Positions 1 through 10,529 are shown, numbered from the stretch's first letter. The stretch is 30,745 bases of DNA from Schoenoplectus triqueter (GCA_964058805.1 CAXKVV010000344.1:1-30745), one strand, 5' to 3'. Numbers and translations: made by a program. The notes: generated by a model not told the origin, from the sequence alone.

Positions 1-365
1 TATCACTCATCGGTTTAAGTTATTCATCAAATAATATTACTATCTCTATGACCATTTGTGTTGAAGTTAGAATTTTTTCTCAATTTTATTTGTACACGAA
101 ATGTTACATAATTTAGGAGTACAATTTCTCTATTTTATTTCTTTTTTTAGATTGCCATCAATTATGAATTTTAATTTTCCTTAAACGCTAGATGTTAACT
201 TTCCTCTCAATTTATATTTATTTTGCATTAATTATGTATTCATGATTTAATTTTACATTAATTACTAAATTATTTTTATTTTTATTTCCTTATTTTTCAC
301 ATGAAGATATGAATTTTTATATTTTTGAAAGACATCATCGTAGCAACGCACGAGCAAGATACTAG
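1..365 (+). mobile_element. Probable 3' end of a Helitron, truncated by window edge
   Basis: The stretch ends in GTAGCAACGCACGAGCA followed closely by ATACTAG and then T, which is how many plant non-autonomous Helitrons finish (GC-rich subterminal tract, CTAG end, insertion before T). The 5' end (TC) would lie outside the window, so element length is unknown. The interior is AT-rich with no coding signal. The call rests on the terminus alone. Confidence 0.4.
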
Positions 366-1480
366 TATATATATATATATTATATTATATTTAAATGTCA
401 ATTTATGTTACTTTGTAAATTCATTTTATTAAAATTTAGTGGGATATAATTTTTTATTTTAGTAATTTTTAACTATTTATTTAATTTTTTTAAGATGGAT
501 CTAAATAATAATAATAATAAAATGAATGTTCGCATGTGGAAATAAAATACTAAATAAATCAGAATAAATAATTGAAACATTCTAAAAATATATTTTTGTA
601 TGAATTTATTTGAGTAATATAGATTTGTTAGTTCAAATTGATTGTTAATAGTTATTATAATAATTGTAATAGAGTTTGTATAGTATACTTTCATTTAAAC
701 ATGAAATATTAATGAAGATTACTGATGTTGTTGATCTATGACTTCAATCAATATATCACCAATGGTTGGTCATACAAACAAAAAATTTAACAATTTCTAA
801 GGTGAAGAATTTCAGAATAAAGTTAATAATGATAATGATAATGATATATTACATTAATTTTGAGATTTTCACTAATGGAATTGAATTGTACTCAATTTTT
901 CACTCAAAACTACACTTCTATTTTGAAGTTCGAACTGACGGATTCAAATAAAACCTACATGTTACACGATACACTCTCACAGGAAAAAAGAAAAAAAAAT
1001 GTACTTCTAGTTCAAAGGCAACCACAAATTATAGTAGAATATTGAAATGTATTGCTAGAATTCTCGATCTCAAAGTGTAAACCTAAGTTTGTGCTCAAGG
1101 TCTAGTAGTAAGTCTGCAACTTAGATGATTATATCTAGAATTGAATCAAATATTTATATCTAACTATGTGCGATCCTTTTTTACGCTTCCCTTGCTCAGA
1201 AAAAAAATGAGTATTGCTGAAGAAAGACACATAATCACCCTCTAGCGTGCATCAGAGATTTTTTTTTAGATTTAGGATACACACTTAAAGATTTTTAGTG
1301 ATTATGAGGCCTTTAACATTTCAATGGGTGCAAACCCATTATTAATTACCTGATTGTGAATCCGATGAATATCTGATTAAGAAAGAAAAAATAAAATAGT
1401 TAAGCATTTTAAGCGGTCACTGAAAAAAGGACAGAAAATATATGAACTTTTTAAGGTATTATATATATATTTTTTTGAAC
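366..1480. other. AT-rich intergenic DNA, no gene seen
   Basis: A TA run (about 366-392) and short A/T tracts occur. The small open frames here are Ile/Asn/Leu/Phe-rich with no recognisable domain and look like chance frames in AT-rich DNA. I see no exon-like GC islands or splice patterns. Confidence 0.6.
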
Positions 1481-1596
1481 CTTAATTAATGCTAGTTCAA
1501 ACTATGAGTCTTAATTAATGACAACTCAGATTATGAGTCTCGAGTAATAACAACTCAAATTATGAGCCTTGATTAATGATAGCTCAGATTATGTGA
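1481..1596. repeat. Tandem repeat, four copies of a 29-bp unit
   Basis: Four consecutive 29-bp units start at 1481, 1510, 1539 and 1568. Each has the pattern CTTAATTAATG, then about 9 bases, then ATTATGAGT, with substitutions but no length change. Divergence between units shows it is an old array. It does not encode a continuous peptide. Confidence 0.8.
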
Positions 1597-1633
1597 ACAT
1601 CAGTACGCATAATGTGAAACTTGAAGTATTATA

Positions 1634-2100
1634 CCGACTTAGCATCAATGACTGATTATCAGAAAGACGAAAAAGATTTTGATTGTCTTAATTGATCTTC
1701 TAGATCATCAATATGAAATGTTATGCTAGCTCATGGATCTAGACATTCAGATATTTTAATGATCCATATAGAGATACTGAATAGTTTCTGAGATACGAGA
1801 TATTAAGTTAAGACTCTTTATCAACTCAAATATCAAAATCATGATGAATCTTCAAAAATACAGGATGTGAATACAAATGCTCTGCCCACTTAGCATAAAA
1901 AATCTGATGAATAAGAAAGACGAGATTTGATCTCTTTCTTGATTTTTATTGATTTTTTATACTATGAATCTAAAACATCGTGTCAATTCATAAATCTAAG
2001 TATTCAAAGTCTCAATGATCCATATAAAAACTTCAATAATTTTCAAGATTCGAGACATTGAGTTAAAGTCCTTACCAACTAAAATATCAAAATCACGAAT
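1634..2100. repeat. Diverged tandem duplication, period about 254 bp
   Basis: Copy 1 (about 1634-1846) and copy 2 (about 1885-2100) share, in the same order, CGACTTAGCAT/CCACTTAGCAT, AGAAAGACGA, AATGATCCATATA, CGAGAYATT, AAGTTAAG/GAGTTAAAG and ATATCAAAATCA. The order and near-constant offset make this a duplication rather than chance AT similarity. No coding function is visible. Confidence 0.7.
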
Positions 2101-2103
2101 TGA

Positions 2104-2480
2104 TTTTTATTTTAAGTTGAGTTTGATTTATTTTTGAAATTGAGTTTTTATTTTATTTAATAAAAGGGACAAAGTTCTTTATTTCTTTTATTTTTATTTT
2201 GGGTTGAGTATGATTTATTTCTGAAATTAAATTTTTATTTTATTTAATAAAAGAGATAAAAGTCATTTATTTTTTATTCTTTTTATTATTATTTTTTACT
2301 TGTGTGTTCAGCTTTATTTATTGAACATCTGAATTTATTTTTATTTAATTTTGAAGGTTGACTTAATGAATAAGAGTTCATTTTTTTTATTTTAGATTAA
2401 ATTTGGTTTAATTTTGAAATTAAGTTTTTTTATTGGATAAACAGTTAAAATCTTTTATTTCTTTTATTTTTGAAATAAAT
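2104..2480. repeat. Degenerate tandem array, unit about 87-100 bp
   Basis: The block GTTGAGTWTGATTTATTT-YTGAAATT-TTTTTATTTTATTTAATAAAAG occurs at about 2116 and again at 2203 (period 87). Two weaker copies follow near 2300 and 2390. It is strongly T-rich and non-coding. Confidence 0.6.
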
Positions 2481-2560
2481 TTGAGCTTATCAGATAATGC
2501 ATCAAGATTCGTCCCTTCATCAACAAGGAGTTGTTCAGCTTCTGCAAGTATCTTAAATTA

Positions 2561-2980
2561 GGCATGTTCGGTGAAGAGAGGAATAATGACAGAAAAATGG
2601 AAGAGTGAAATTGAGAATTGAACGCTTTTCCACAGTATTCCGTTCATGTTCGGTGATAATCATGGTTGGAATTATTGAAATAAAAAACTATTAAATAAGA
2701 AATTATCTCTCCTCTAAAAACGTGCAAAGTAAAAAGCATGAATCAATATAAAATAGAAAGAACATGCCACGTAACTCTAAATAAGAGCAAAATGATCTGC
2801 TTCTTTTCTCTATTCCGACTCTAAAATTCAATTCCAGCTTCCCCTAGGAATTGAAAAATTGAGAAAAGTGGCTATTCCTTTTTCTCTGATCCTCTTTTTT
2901 CCTAATCCGTTCGGTGAGAAACTGAGAATAGAGGATATTTTTCAATCAATTCCCTTATTCTCCACCCACCGAGCAGGCAA
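2561..2980. mobile_element. MITE-like element with imperfect terminal inverted repeats
   Basis: The left end GGCATGTTCGGTGAAGAG and the reverse complement of the right end, GCCTGCTCGGTGGGTGGAG, are imperfect inverted repeats, each followed by a purine-rich AATAA. About 420 bp long, no coding frame. No clean target-site duplication was found, so exact ends and superfamily (hAT-like is my guess) remain open. Confidence 0.4.
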
Positions 2981-3074
2981 CGAATTGCAGAATCACTATA
3001 AAGGTATGTTTTCCCAAAGTACCATATTGTAATTTCATAAAAATGAAGAAACACGAAATTTAGAAGAGCTAATG

Positions 3075-3753
3075 GGTTCGTTTGGCAAATGAAGGAAGAG
3101 TGATGGAATAATGTATTTTTGGAAGAATGATATTTTTGACTATTCAGAAAAACGAAAATATCATTTGATAGTTGTTAATCAAAATAGTTAAAATATAGAT
3201 AATTATGATACTAACAATGATGATGATGATAATAATAATAGTGATAATAATAATGATAATATAATCATAATAATAAAAAAATAATGATCATAATTCATAA
3301 TCATAATCATAATAAATAATAATATTCATAGTTATAATCATAATAATATAATAGAAATATAAACATAATCATAATAATATAATAGAAATATAAACATAAT
3401 CATAATAATATAATATTAAATAATCATAATTCTAATATATTATAATCATAATATAATCATAATATAATATAACATTAATAAATAATAATAAAATAATAAT
3501 CATAATCATGATAATAATAAACATAGTCGTAATCATTATAATATAATAATATAATAAGAAAATTATAATCATAATATAATATCATAATAATAATAATAAT
3601 AATAATAATTACTATAAATAATTATAATCATAATAATATAATTATAATATAATTATAATCATAATCATAATATAAAAATAATAAAATAATTACAATCATA
3701 ATCAAAATAATATAATTATAATATAATCATAAAATAATAATATAATATAATAA

Positions 3754-3794
<41 letters not shown>

Positions 3795-4409
3795 GTAATC
3801 ATAATCATAATAATACAATAATAATATAACCATAATCATAATATAATAATATAATAATAATAAAATAATAATCATAATAATATAATATAGTATAATAATA
3901 ATAAATAATAATCATCATAATAATATAATAATTATAAATAATCATAATCATAATAATATAATCATATTTATAATCATAATATAATAATATAATTCTAAAA
4001 TCATAATTATTATAAGATAATAATAATAATAAATAATAAAAAATTATATAATAATAATAATACTAACAGTGATGTTAATATAATAATAACAATAATTATA
4101 ATAATAATATAATAATAATAAATAAATAAATAAATAATTGATCATCATAATACTAATATAATAATAAATAATAATAATAATAATATAATAAATCATAATC
4201 ATAATATAATAATATAATACAACCTCATCAAACATTAATTGCTATTCCGACGAGAGCTAATCCGATATACCATATATAACTTAGTATACCAGATTAGTAC
4301 TCTTTCGTACTTTTCTATTTAGTCTAAATTTCATTTAGAAAATTAATTTATAAAAATAGCTATTTTATTCTAACTTTTTTTATTCCATCAAATGCCTGCC
4401 AAAGAAACC
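3075..4409. mobile_element. ATAAT-array element A (non-autonomous TIR element)
   Basis: The left end GGTTCGTTTGGCAAATGA and the reverse complement of the right end, GGTTTCTTTGGCAGGCATTT, form a short imperfect inverted repeat. Between them are a conserved left subterminal block (3076-3220), about 1 kb of ATAAT/ATCATAAT microsatellite, and a right subterminal block (GCTATTCCGACGAGAGCTAATCC at about 4229). Element B has the same architecture with sequence similarity at both ends, which supports a real family. No transposase is encoded, and frames inside the array are artefacts. No target duplication was found. Confidence 0.6.
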
Positions 4410-4516
4410 AAAGAAGATACGTGTTGATCATCAAGTGCCACAGAGGTTAGAGAGAAGATTTGGACTTCAAAACCTGTACACGGAATAGATACAAGTGTGA
4501 CTACAAATTCAGTAAG
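4410..4516. other. Short spacer between elements A and B
   Basis: This 107-bp stretch is of ordinary base composition between the two related elements and probably represents host or older sequence. Nothing recognisable. Confidence 0.4.
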
Positions 4517-6457
4517 GGTCCGTTTAGCAAATCAAGGAATAACTTTCAAAAAGTGATAATTTTGGAAGAGTGATAGAATAATATTTTTTTTGAAAGAGTG
4601 GTAGAATAGTGGTATTCTTGACTATTCGGAAGAGCGAAAATATCGTTTGGCAGTTGTTACTCAGAATAGTTAAAATATGAATAATTATGATACTAATAAT
4701 GATGATGATAATAATAATAATAGTAAAATAATAATCATAATAGTAAGATAATAATAATAAAATAATAAAAAATAGTCATAAAAAATAATAATATTATAAT
4801 AGTAATATTATAAAAATATAAACATAATCATAATATAGTAATATAATAATAAAAAATCATTATTACAATCATAATCATAATAATATAATAATAATAAATA
4901 ATCATAATTTTAATAATATAATCATAATCATAATCATAATCATTATTATAATAATTATAGTCATAATCATAATAATATAACCATAATCATAATCATAATA
5001 ATATAATCATAAAAATATAATCATAATCATAAAAATAATTATAATTATAATAATATAATAATAAATTATTCATAACTATAATCAACATACAATAATATAA
5101 TAATAAAATAATAAAATAATAATAAAATAATAAAAAATAATATTATAATAGTAATTTAATAAAAATATAAACATAATCATAATATAATAATATAATAATA
5201 AAAAATTATAATTATAATCATAATTATAATAATATAATAATAATAAGTAATCATAATTTTAATAATACTAGCTATATACCCGCGCATTGCAGCAGACTCT
5301 TTTATTTAAACATTAAAATATTATAAAATAAAAAAAATCATATTTATCTAATATTAAATTCTAAATTCACCAACTTATAAAAAAACCTATAATAAAGACT
5401 ATATTTAATATTGGATGAGATTTTTGCACAATATGAGTTAATGATTCATGATTTTTATGGCAAGAAAAGTAAATTATTCTAACATATTATCACCATTAAT
5501 TTCTTACCAAATATGCACAAGGTTTCTAAATAAAAAAATAATATTAAGGAAATAATAGTATTTAAGGGAAAGAAATGGAGAGAAAGAGGGGATCAATGGA
5601 CGCGATCACATACGTTCGATCAACCAAAAATAATTATTAGTCGTCTAATTGAGGGATAAAATGAGTATAATAAAAAATACCATGACAAAAAATGGACCCT
5701 CCAATTCTTAAATGCTTTATATAATAGTATAGATAGTCATAATATAATCATAATATAATAATCATAATCATAATCATAATCATGATAATAATAATTATAG
5801 TCATAATCATAATAATATAATCATAATAATATAATAATAAAAGTATAATCATAATCATAAAAATAATTATAAATAATTATTATAATAATAATAAAATAAT
5901 AATAAATTAATCATAACTATAATCAACATATAATAATATAATACAACATAATAATCATAATCATAATCATCATAATATAATAATATAATAATAAATAATC
6001 TTGATCATAATAATATAATAATAAAATAATTATATTTATATTCATAATATAATAATATAATATTAAAATTATATTTATAATAATAATAAATAATATAATA
6101 ATACTAATGGTAATGATACTATAATAACAATAATGATAATAATAATATAATGATAATAATAATAATAATAAAAAAATAATAATCATAGTATTAATATAAT
6201 AATAAATTATAATCATAGATATAATCAAACAATATAATAATATTAAATCTTAATCATAATCATAATATAATAATATAATATAATATAATCAAACAATAAT
6301 CGCTATTCCGACGAGAACTAATCCGGTATTCCATCTATAAGTTAGTATACCGGATTAGCACTATTACGCACTCTTCTACTTAGTCTAAAATTCGTTTGAC
6401 AAATTATTTCATCAAAATATCAATTATATTTTTACTTTTTGTTATTGCAAACAAACC
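4517..6457. mobile_element. ATAAT-array element B, with nested Helitron
   Basis: The left end GGTCCGTTTAGCAAATCA and right end (reverse complement GGTTTGTTTGCAATAAC) match element A in type. The left block (GACTATTCGGAAGAGCGAAAA, about 4620) and right block (GCTATTCCGACGAGAACTAATCC, about 6302) are clear homologues of those in A. The interior is ATAAT microsatellite, interrupted by a Helitron at 5268-5733. TAAG lies next to the left end and one base beyond the right end, a possible target duplication. The right end abuts the inverted peptide:N-glycanase first exon. Confidence 0.6.
5268..5733 (-). mobile_element. Non-autonomous Helitron-like element, copy 1
   Basis: Read on the minus strand, it begins TCTATACTATTATATAAAGC and ends GCGCGGGTATATAGCTAG, with A before and T after. 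This is the Helitron signature: 5' TC, 3' CTAG, insertion into AT, no terminal inverted repeats or target duplication. It is 466 bp, has no coding capacity, and its near-identical relatives lie at 22053-22515 and 23425-23863. It sits inside the ATAAT microsatellite of element B, which continues unchanged on each side, so it inserted later. The 3' hairpin expected of Helitrons is weak here, which tempers the call. Confidence 0.7.
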
Positions 6458-6700
6458 ATAAGTTATCCGGGGTCAAAATTAGAATTAAGAAGACATCAAC
6501 GGGAACCTCGAGGCCATGGTCGGTGTCACACTCGATGGAGAACTCATCGTCGTTGTGGCGGAGATTGAATTCCCGAGCCACCATTTTCCCACTTCCTCCC
6601 CCCTCCTCTCTCTCGAAATCTTTTGCAAAGGCTGCCAAGTATAATCTATCTCTCTCTAGACGACCGGACTTCAGGCGAGGAAAGGTTTCGTTGATTTCGT
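6458..6700 (-). pseudogene. PNG1: Peptide:N-glycanase (PNG1) first exon and leader, inverted fragment
   Basis: On the minus strand an ATG at 6584 opens MVAREFNLRHNDDEFSIECD and then TDHGLEV, which matches the conserved N-terminus of plant cytoplasmic peptide:N-glycanases (MVAR-F--RH, DGLEV). After GLEV similarity fades (VDVFLILILTP) and the frame runs into the inverted-repeat end of element B at 6457. The start at 6584 is preferred over an upstream in-frame ATG (6638) because family similarity begins at MVAR. Bases 6585-6700 look like a 5' leader. The rest of the gene is on the opposite strand from 6904, so this exon has been inverted relative to it and cannot form one transcript with it. Confidence 0.8.
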
Positions 6701-7040
6701 TTGTATGACCAAGATTTTAGCTATGGAGAGTTTTTTGTGTGTGTCCCACTCGCCATGACACAAAAACAAACTATGGCACACTGGTGCCATAGAAAAAAGT
6801 ATGGCAGTGGATGTGAATGCACTATGATATGTAAATCCAGCTCCATCTTGGTCCTGGATTTTATGCCTGTCATGTTTTCAATTGTTTGTTTTGTTGGGTG
6901 CAGTATGAGAGCCCTGTACGCCAAGAGGCTGCACGGATACAGTTGAAGTTGATGAGATCGAGGAAAAGGTATTTGTTTCCTTAGCGAAGGTGGCCCTAAA
7001 TTTTCTTTAATGATTGTAGAAAAGAAGGTTGTGATGACCA

Positions 7041-7430
7041 TTGAACTGGGTAAGGGAAGGTGAGATAACGATAAATGAACTAAAAAATAAAATCTATTGT
7101 GAGTCACAAGTAAGTGAGATAGCGTTATTAAAAGTAAAAGTGCAAAATCTAGAAATCAAAAATCAGGTTTTGAGAACATTTAGTGATTTGAGATGTGATA
7201 TTGAGATGGATCTCGATAAAATGTTTGTGGGTAAAAAGGTTTATGATAAAACAGGTCTTGGGTATGCGGAGATGTCATCTTCATCTGCACCTAAGAAAAC
7301 CGGAAGCCCAGAAAAAAATGGGGGACAATCTCAAAAATCTGTTAATAAAAGTGATAACATGAAAAGTACAAAATACCATAAAGAAAATTTATCTCATGCT
7401 TATCAATATAAATATTCAAATCGAGGATGA
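7041..7430 (+). pseudogene. Retrotransposon gag-like fragment within the PNG1 remnant
   Basis: A 129-codon frame, with a possible start at 7041, has a heptad-like segment (LKVKVQNLEIKNQVL) followed by KKVYDKTGLGY and a Ser/Lys/Asn-rich tail. A leucine-rich coil followed by V-[YF]DK-[AT]GLGY is typical of gag-like polyproteins of plant Ty1/copia elements just before the zinc knuckle. No zinc knuckle, protease, integrase or reverse transcriptase follows and no LTR was found, so this is a fragment. It lies where the PNG1 catalytic exons should be. The family assignment is an inference from one motif. Confidence 0.45.
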
Positions 7431-7740
7431 CCCTTCTCCAATTGACATTGACAGGATCATCATAAGCAAAAACATCTCAGACGAAAGCACCATTGAGCTT
7501 CTGAGGAACATTACACTATCTAAGAACAAGAAATTAGAGTCTAAGCAGTGAGTAAGCACATTAACCTCTACAAACAGTAAAAGTAAGCACATCAACCTCT
7601 ATAAACAGTAAAAATGAGGTATATCTAAATTTATTTTGTGATGGTGATGAGTCTAATGATGATGATTGTGTTACTGTAAATGATTCAAGCTTATGTTTGA
7701 AAAATAAACTGATAGTCAATACAAATAATTTTTTTTAGCA
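7423..7740 (+). other. Coding-like remnant of unknown origin
   Basis: Directly after the gag-like frame, another frame reads DDPSPIDIDRIIISKNISDE and on to a stop near 7550. A further frame (about 7611-7739) reads NEVYLNLFCDGDESNDDDC and onwards. Base composition and acidic content resemble coding DNA more than the surroundings. I do not recognise the family; it may belong to the same retroelement or to captured sequence. Confidence 0.3.
7552..7613. repeat. 31-bp tandem duplication
   Basis: GTAAGCACATYAACCTCTAY followed by AAACAGTAAAA is present twice in direct succession, at 7552-7582 and 7583-7613, with two mismatches. It is a local slippage or duplication event inside the degraded PNG1 locus. 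Confidence 0.8.
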
Positions 7741-8377
7741 GGAAGGAAATTTCAACCCATCAAAAGATGAAATTTATATCTAATTTTTTTTAACAGGATC
7801 TTTCGTTTTTGCTACAATTACTTTTGTGGTTTAAACAGTCTTTCAGCTTCATTGTGCTCACTATTTTATCAAAGTTTTGAAATCTGCTGTAACTGCAAGC
7901 ACATAGTTTTTGCTTTTTAATGATATTTATTTTTATATTGAAACTTTCAAATCATAAAAACTATAGGGGAGCTTGAAAGGTCATCTTATCTTAAGCCAGA
8001 TTCTGAATCATCCCTTCTGGGAAGGCAAAGTGGATCTGTTGAGTGGCGCAAATCAAGATCTGAACTGGGTATCACTGAAACCGAGGTACTTAGTTTGTCA
8101 TCTTGTCCAGTGAAAATGTGTAGATGCTCATGTGTCTGTTATATATGATGCTCTCTCTCCTCTTGTCTCAACTATCTGATGAACATCCTTCTGGAGATAG
8201 AACTGTTCATGTTATGCAGCTGATAAAGGATTTTCTTTTAGAAATTAAGAGTCAACCTTTCAAGGAAAGAAAGTCTTTTCTGAAACCCTTTGATATTTCT
8301 GAGGAAATGAAGGGGGTGCATTGAAAAATTGTTAGATGCTCTCTCCATGAAGGGTGAATGGGGTGATACTGGTGAGG

Positions 8378-8442
8378 TCTGCCTGTTGCACTGGACTTGA
8401 ATCCGGTAAGTACCTCTTTAGCTCTGCCTGTTGCACTGGACT
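8378..8442. repeat. 20-bp direct repeat flanking a 25-bp insert in a PNG1 exon
   Basis: TCTGCCTGTTGCACTGGACT occurs exactly at 8378-8397 and 8423-8442. The sequence encodes the conserved LPVALD of PNG1 and should occur once, so this is a 45-bp partial tandem duplication that further breaks the exon. Confidence 0.85.
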
Positions 8443-8964
8443 CGGTTGATGAGGTTATAAATGGTTACAAGAATGAAGTGTATCGGAGAAATGGAATAAC
8501 TTTTCTTAGACCGAATTGACTCTGCTGGTATGGTCATTGCAAGTGGCGAGCAACCTCCTGTTGGAATAGTAAGTTAATGAATATATATTTCATTACTTAA
8601 AAATTAATCTCTTTTTTATTACTATGCTAATTCATATAGTAAGTTGCAATTATTTGTTGCGATAAGGCTACATCGGCATTTGAAGGCACTCGTGCCAACA
8701 AATGGGAGGAACCTAATGGAGCTAAAGGTATCCCATTAGGGGAATGTTTATAATTTATTTCAAATTTCTAGCAATTATGCATAATTTATCTTACTTTTTG
8801 TTTATGACTTTTTTGGGATGTTGGCTAATTTACAAAGTGCCTGATGGTTAGCTGTATGGTTTAGAATCTTATGATCTTATGTCAGCTAATGATGCTCCTG
8901 AGAGGGATCCTATGAATTGGTATGATTAATTAATTTCATGTTTGCACCTACTGAGCTACTGAGC

Positions 8965-9104
8965 AACAATACAGCCATGATACAACAACAACAACAAAGC
9001 CTTTAATCTCAAATAAATTGGGGTAGGCTAGAAATGAAACCCAATCGGAAAGCATAAGATTAAAGATCTCAAATATCAATGATAATAACAATACAGCCGT
9101 GATA
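8965..9104 (-). mobile_element. SINE 3' fragment (Au-type tail) with 18-bp target duplications
   Basis: Read on the minus strand the insert carries CCCCAATTTATTTGAGATTA, then AAAGGCTTTG and a (TTG)n tail ending TTGTA. That is the widespread 3' end of plant Au-type SINEs (related tails occur in some LINEs). It is bounded by AACAATACAGCCRTGATA at 8965-8982 and 9087-9104, an 18-bp direct repeat with one mismatch, as expected of target-primed insertion. Only about 104 bp is present with no 5' tRNA-like A/B boxes, so it is 5'-truncated. It lies in the intron between two C-terminal exons of the PNG1 remnant. Confidence 0.75.
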
Positions 9105-10529
9105 AAGGAGAAACATCTGAATCTGATGTGCCCTTTTAAACGAAGAAATTCAAAATTTTCAGGAAGCATCACTATACTACCCATCCTCTGGATCTTTGCA
9201 ATGTATCAAATAGTTTTTTTTTTTGGGTTGGGGTTGGGGGGTAGAGATGCAGGTGCATAGGCACTCTAAGTCATCATCGTTACATTTCTACGTTATGCAT
9301 GAGAGTTCTCACGTTGCAGGGTTTTGTTTGATATTTCCCACTTTCTTGTAACCTCTGTGATAGGGTTCTTGAAGCGAGCTTAGATGGAGGCTCCAGCTGG
9401 ACAGTAATAGACAGGCAGAGCTCTCGATCGTTTGAAAACCGCTTCTTGCGTAAATCATTCAAAATAGGAACTCAAGTTGTGGCAGATACATTCAGGTACT
9501 TTAGTATGTTATAGGATTCTTCAGGTCAGGTTCATGATGAAGTGGCAATAGATTGGGTCTGTTTCTCAAGTTCCTTTAGAGCATCCAATTCAACAATTGC
9601 TTAAATTAAACATTTTCTGCCACATCAACAGATAAGCAATTTTCTGCACAGTACTTTTTGAAGTCTTCCATCCCTGCAATTAAAGAGGTGAAGATAACAA
9701 AAAGAATGAGGGATTAATTTTCTCTGGTTGTTAATTTTGCAATTGCCAACTCTCCATCCCTAAAATAACACCGATCAAATTGCTTAATCTGAGGTGGCAT
9801 TAATTTCAGATGGACTTGTTAACTTAAAAAGTGCTCTTCGTTCCTGAAATTACAGTTGCAAGCACCATGTAAAAAATAGCAAGTCTATTTGCAAGTAGGA
9901 TGGAGATGCTGTTAGTGCAAGAGAGTTTGGCTGACCCAACTAGACCTAAAAGGCTTTCCAGTAACCTAACAACTTAGCATGGATGAGGGTTGGTACTGAC
10001 ACTGTCAAATATTACATAAACATGCAGTAATAGTGGTATTGAATGCTGACCAGGCTTTTTTTCTTTTTCTTAATCTTTGTTTTTTTATTTGTGTGCAAAG
10101 CACTATTCAATAAGAAACTTGGGTGTATTTAGAACTTTGGTGCCTTGTTCAACTTGCCAAATGGACCTGATGGTTGGCTAGGTCCATTACTTAGTAATTT
10201 AAACCCAACCTGGCACCTCATAGCAGGTCTAGAAATCCTGGTCCAAATGTGAGACAATAGCCCCAAGAAGGCTGTCTGGATCATTTTTGGTTGGGTTAGT
10301 TGACTCATTTCTTGGTCACTGTTATGATGTCAAACCTTGATTCCAATATTGAATTTTAAACAGATTCCGGTTTCTATCTGTAAGGGATCCTAATTCGCAG
10401 CCAAGATTTCAGATTATCTCTATCGACTTATATGCGGCACCCAATTCTCTCCCCCAGAAACAGATGATTTATGAAAAGAAGTGGGTAAAACATGAGGATG
10501 GCCCTTGCGTTTTGTTATTTTTTAAATAA

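Larger units (their letters stand above)
6904..10529 (+). pseudogene. PNG1: Peptide:N-glycanase (PNG1) remnant lacking the catalytic core
   Basis: PNG1 removes N-glycans from misfolded glycoproteins in the cytosol. Exon-like pieces in family order: 6904-6995 (YESPVRQEAAR, then one frame over EEKVFVSLAK); 7967-8400 (LLGRQSGSVEWRKSRSELG, SCPV, CVDAHVSVIYDALSP, QLIKDFLLEIKSQPFKERK); about 8420-8568 (LPVALDSVDEVINGY, MVIASGEQPPVGI); 8667-8727 (FEGTRANKWEEPNGAK); 8817-8918 (LESYDLMSANDAPERDPMNW); 9364-9495 (DGGSSWTVIDRQ, FENRFLRKSFKIG); 10364-10529 (FRFLSVRDPNSQPRFQIISI, stop at 10527). The last three form the C-terminal galactose-binding-like domain. The transglutaminase-like core with Cys-His-Asp and zinc cysteines, expected between the first two pieces, is absent. 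Lesions: frameshifts near 6940, 8118, 8170 and 8510, TAG at 8849-8851, and acceptor AG read as GG at 8815-8816. I identify the family from memory of plant PNG1; no search was run. Confidence 0.85.

Noticed and set aside
4044..6228. Minus-strand frames of 63 and 101 codons rich in Ile, Tyr and Met
   Set aside because: They are translations of the ATAAT microsatellite and have no domain or plausible composition.
6439..7107. Overlapping frames on both strands around 6439-6708, 6701-6946 and 6721-7107
   Set aside because: They are shadows of the inverted PNG1 exon and its surroundings. None matches a protein family, except that part of 6904-6946 is out-of-frame PNG1 sequence.
9280..9462. A 60-codon minus-strand frame
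   Set aside because: It is the antisense of PNG1 exon 9364-9495 and its intron.
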